Source of the DNA: Halovenus sp.
GTDB taxonomy: Archaea > Halobacteriota > Halobacteria > Halobacteriales > Haloarculaceae
DNA: 5,583 nucleotides
Direction of reading: 5' to 3'
NCBI GenBank assembly: GCA_003551265.1
Contig: PUMG01000077.1
Coordinates: forward strand, 1-5,583
Both the position numbers and the translations under genes were made by a program. Shown here one piece after another: positions 4,031 to 5,583 of this stretch. The notes under the pieces were generated by a model. That model searched no databases. It worked only from the letters and a program-made list of their open reading frames with translations, and was not told where the DNA came from. Each line of letters starts with the position of its first letter. The stretch's first letter is position 1.

Positions 4031-5583
4031 ATGGCAGAAGACAGCATCGCAGTCGTCGACCTGGAGCAGTGTCAGCCGGACAGATGTAACTACGAGTGTG
4101 TCAACTTCTGTCCACCCAACCGAACAGGAAAAGAGTGTATCATCACTCGAGAAGAGCGCTTCGAGAAGGACGAACCGTACCAGGGCCGTGACGACCAGGT
4201 GTGGATATCAGAGGAGATCTGTCTCGGTGAGTCCTGTGGTATCTGCGTCGAGAAGTGCCCATTCGACGCCATCGAGATTCTCAACCTCCCACAGGAACTC
4301 GACGAGGAACCGGTCCACCGATACGGCGATAACAGCTTTGCGCTGTATGGTCTCCCGGCACCCGCAGACGGTCGAGTGACTGGTATTCTCGGGCCGAACG
4401 GTATCGGTAAGACAACCGCCGTTCGCATCCTCGCAGACGAACTCACACCGAATCTCGGTCGAATCCGCGAGGAACCGGACTGGGAAGCAATTCTCGAAAC
4501 CTACCGCGGGACTGCGCTTCAGGACTACCTGAAGGCGATGCGTGACGGTGACGTCACTGTTGCACGAAAGCCACAGTACGTCGACAAGATACCCGACCAG
4601 TTCGACGGTCCGACACGGGCGTTGCTCGAACACACGGACGAGCGGGGAGTGCTCGACGAACTCGTCGACCGACTGGGCATCGCTCCTGTCGTCGACCAGC
4701 CAATCGACACCCTCTCGGGAGGGGAACTCCAGCGGGTGGCGCTCGCGGCGACACTCGCCCGGGAAGCAGACTTTTACTTCCTCGACGAAATCACGCCGTA
4801 TCTCGACATCAGTCAGCGAATGACGGCCGCGCGGTTGATTCGCGAACTCGCCAGCGAGGAGGGCCGTTCGATGCTGGTCGTCGAACACGACCTCGCGATT
4901 CTCGACTTGCTCGCAGACGCCATCCACATCGGCTACGGACAGGCCGGTGCCTTCGGTATCATCACGCCGCCAAAGTCGGTGAAAAGCGGCATCAACGAGT
5001 ATCTCTCGGGCTACCTGGAGAACGAGAACATGCGCATCCGCCAGACGAACATCGAGTTCGAAGAACACGCGCCCCGCTCGTCCACGACCGGTGACACCGT
5101 CGTTACGTACCCGACGCTGTCGAAGAGCTACGGAGAGGGTGAGTTCGTGCTGTCGGTCGAGGCGGGCGAGATTCGAGAGAAAGAGGTTCTCGGGGTGGTC
5201 GGGCCGAACGGTATCGGGAAGTCGACGTTCGCAAAACTGCTCACCGGGCGACTCGAACCCGACGAGGGCGAGGTCGACACGAGGCTCGACATCGCATACA
5301 AGCCCCAGTACATCGAAATCGACCAGCCGATGCGCGTCGACGTGTTCCTCTCGACGATTACCGACGAGTTTGGTTCGTCGTACTGGAACACCGAAATCGC
5401 GGGACCGCTCCAGCTCGAACCCATCATGGAGCAAGACCTCACTGACCTCTCTGGTGGTGAACGCCAGCGCGTCGCCATTGCGGCCTGTCTCTCGAAGGAC
5501 GCCGACCTCTACTTGCTCGCCGAGCCATCGGCACACCTCGACGTCGAACAGCGGGTCCGGGCGACGTCGGCAATCCGTCGCTA
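4031..5583 (+). CDS. abce1: ABCE1/RLI ribosome-recycling ATPase, 3' end outside window
   Basis: The frame runs open from ATG 4031 to the window end: 517 full codons of a family of about 600 residues. An N-terminal Fe-S domain carries Cys 14, 19, 23, 27, 36, 64, 69, 72 and 76, predicted to hold two [4Fe-4S] clusters. NBD1 has Walker A GPNGIGKTT (121-129), Q182, signature LSGGELQR (228-235), Walker B FYFLDE (248-253), Y-L-D (257-259) and H286. NBD2 has Walker A GPNGIGKST (391-399), Q426, signature LSGGERQR (473-480), Walker B LYLLAE (493-498) and H-L-D (502-504). With release factor aRF1 or Pelota, ABCE1 splits 70S ribosomes using ATP and stays on the small subunit. Oddities: Ala 497 replaces the usual Walker B Asp; NBD1 reads D-E-I-T-P where most homologues have D-E-P-S-S; and two residues are added in the last Cys cluster. 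No Shine-Dalgarno is visible; translation is probably coupled to the gene 2 bases upstream. Confidence 0.96.
   Translation, partial: MAEDSIAVVDLEQCQPDRCNYECVNFCPPNRTGKECIITREERFEKDEPYQGRDDQVWISEEICLGESCGICVEKCPFDAIEILNLPQELDEEPVHRYGDNSFALYGLPAPADGRVTGILGPNGIGKTTAVRILADELTPNLGRIREEPDWEAILETYRGTALQDYLKAMRDGDVTVARKPQYVDKIPDQFDGPTRALLEHTDERGVLDELVDRLGIAPVVDQPIDTLSGGELQRVALAATLAREADFYFLDEITPYLDISQRMTAARLIRELASEEGRSMLVVEHDLAILDLLADAIHIGYGQAGAFGIITPPKSVKSGINEYLSGYLENENMRIRQTNIEFEEHAPRSSTTGDTVVTYPTLSKSYGEGEFVLSVEAGEIREKEVLGVVGPNGIGKSTFAKLLTGRLEPDEGEVDTRLDIAYKPQYIEIDQPMRVDVFLSTITDEFGSSYWNTEIAGPLQLEPIMEQDLTDLSGGERQRVAIAACLSKDADLYLLAEPSAHLDVEQRVRATSAIRR

Noticed and set aside
4208..5536. Long minus-strand reading frame of 442 codons opposite ABCE1
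   Set aside because: It is exactly antisense to an unmistakable ABCE1 gene. Long antisense frames are expected from the GNN/NNC codon bias of GC-rich haloarchaeal genes, and the translation shows no recognisable domain.

Overview
The window looks like chromosomal DNA of a halophilic archaeon (class Halobacteria). The DNA is GC-rich, the predicted proteins are rich in Asp and Glu, and several genes have a TATA-like element about 26-31 bases before the start codon with no Shine-Dalgarno site, as expected for leaderless haloarchaeal mRNAs. Two archaeal marker families confirm the domain: a PIN-ATPase-KH protein (PINA family) and the ribosome-recycling ATPase ABCE1. I cannot name a genus from the sequence.

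Layout, left to right. (1) Bases 1-366, minus strand: N-terminal part of a D-2-hydroxyacid dehydrogenase, cut by the window edge. (2) A short divergent intergenic region with a perfect 9+3+9 inverted repeat at 386-406. (3) 443-652, plus: a 69-residue two-helix membrane protein of unknown function. (4) 723-2597, plus: the 624-residue PIN-ATPase-KH protein. (5) 2602-2865, minus: an 87-residue winged-helix regulator, convergent with the previous gene and only 4 bases from it. (6) 2957-3427, minus: a four-helix membrane protein of unknown function. (7) A 208-base divergent intergenic region with six in-phase copies of an 11-bp tandem repeat and two core promoters. (8) 3636-4028, plus: a 130-residue EMC6-like membrane protein. 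(9) 4031 to the window end, plus: ABCE1/RLI, complete at its N-terminus and cut at residue 518. This last gene is the longest reading frame on the right side and runs open off the window.

Functionally this is mostly core informational and housekeeping DNA. The clearest unit is the EMC6-like/ABCE1 pair, with 2 bases between them and one promoter, which may tie a membrane-protein-insertion factor to a ribosome-recycling factor. The PIN-ATPase-KH protein belongs to a nucleic-acid-processing family linked to Holliday-junction work in Sulfolobus. I see no mobile element, CRISPR array, tRNA, rRNA or defence island, and no clear sign of a new multi-gene system. The points most worth checking are an Asp-to-Ala change in the second Walker B motif of ABCE1, the 11-bp repeat array, and the palindrome between the first two genes.
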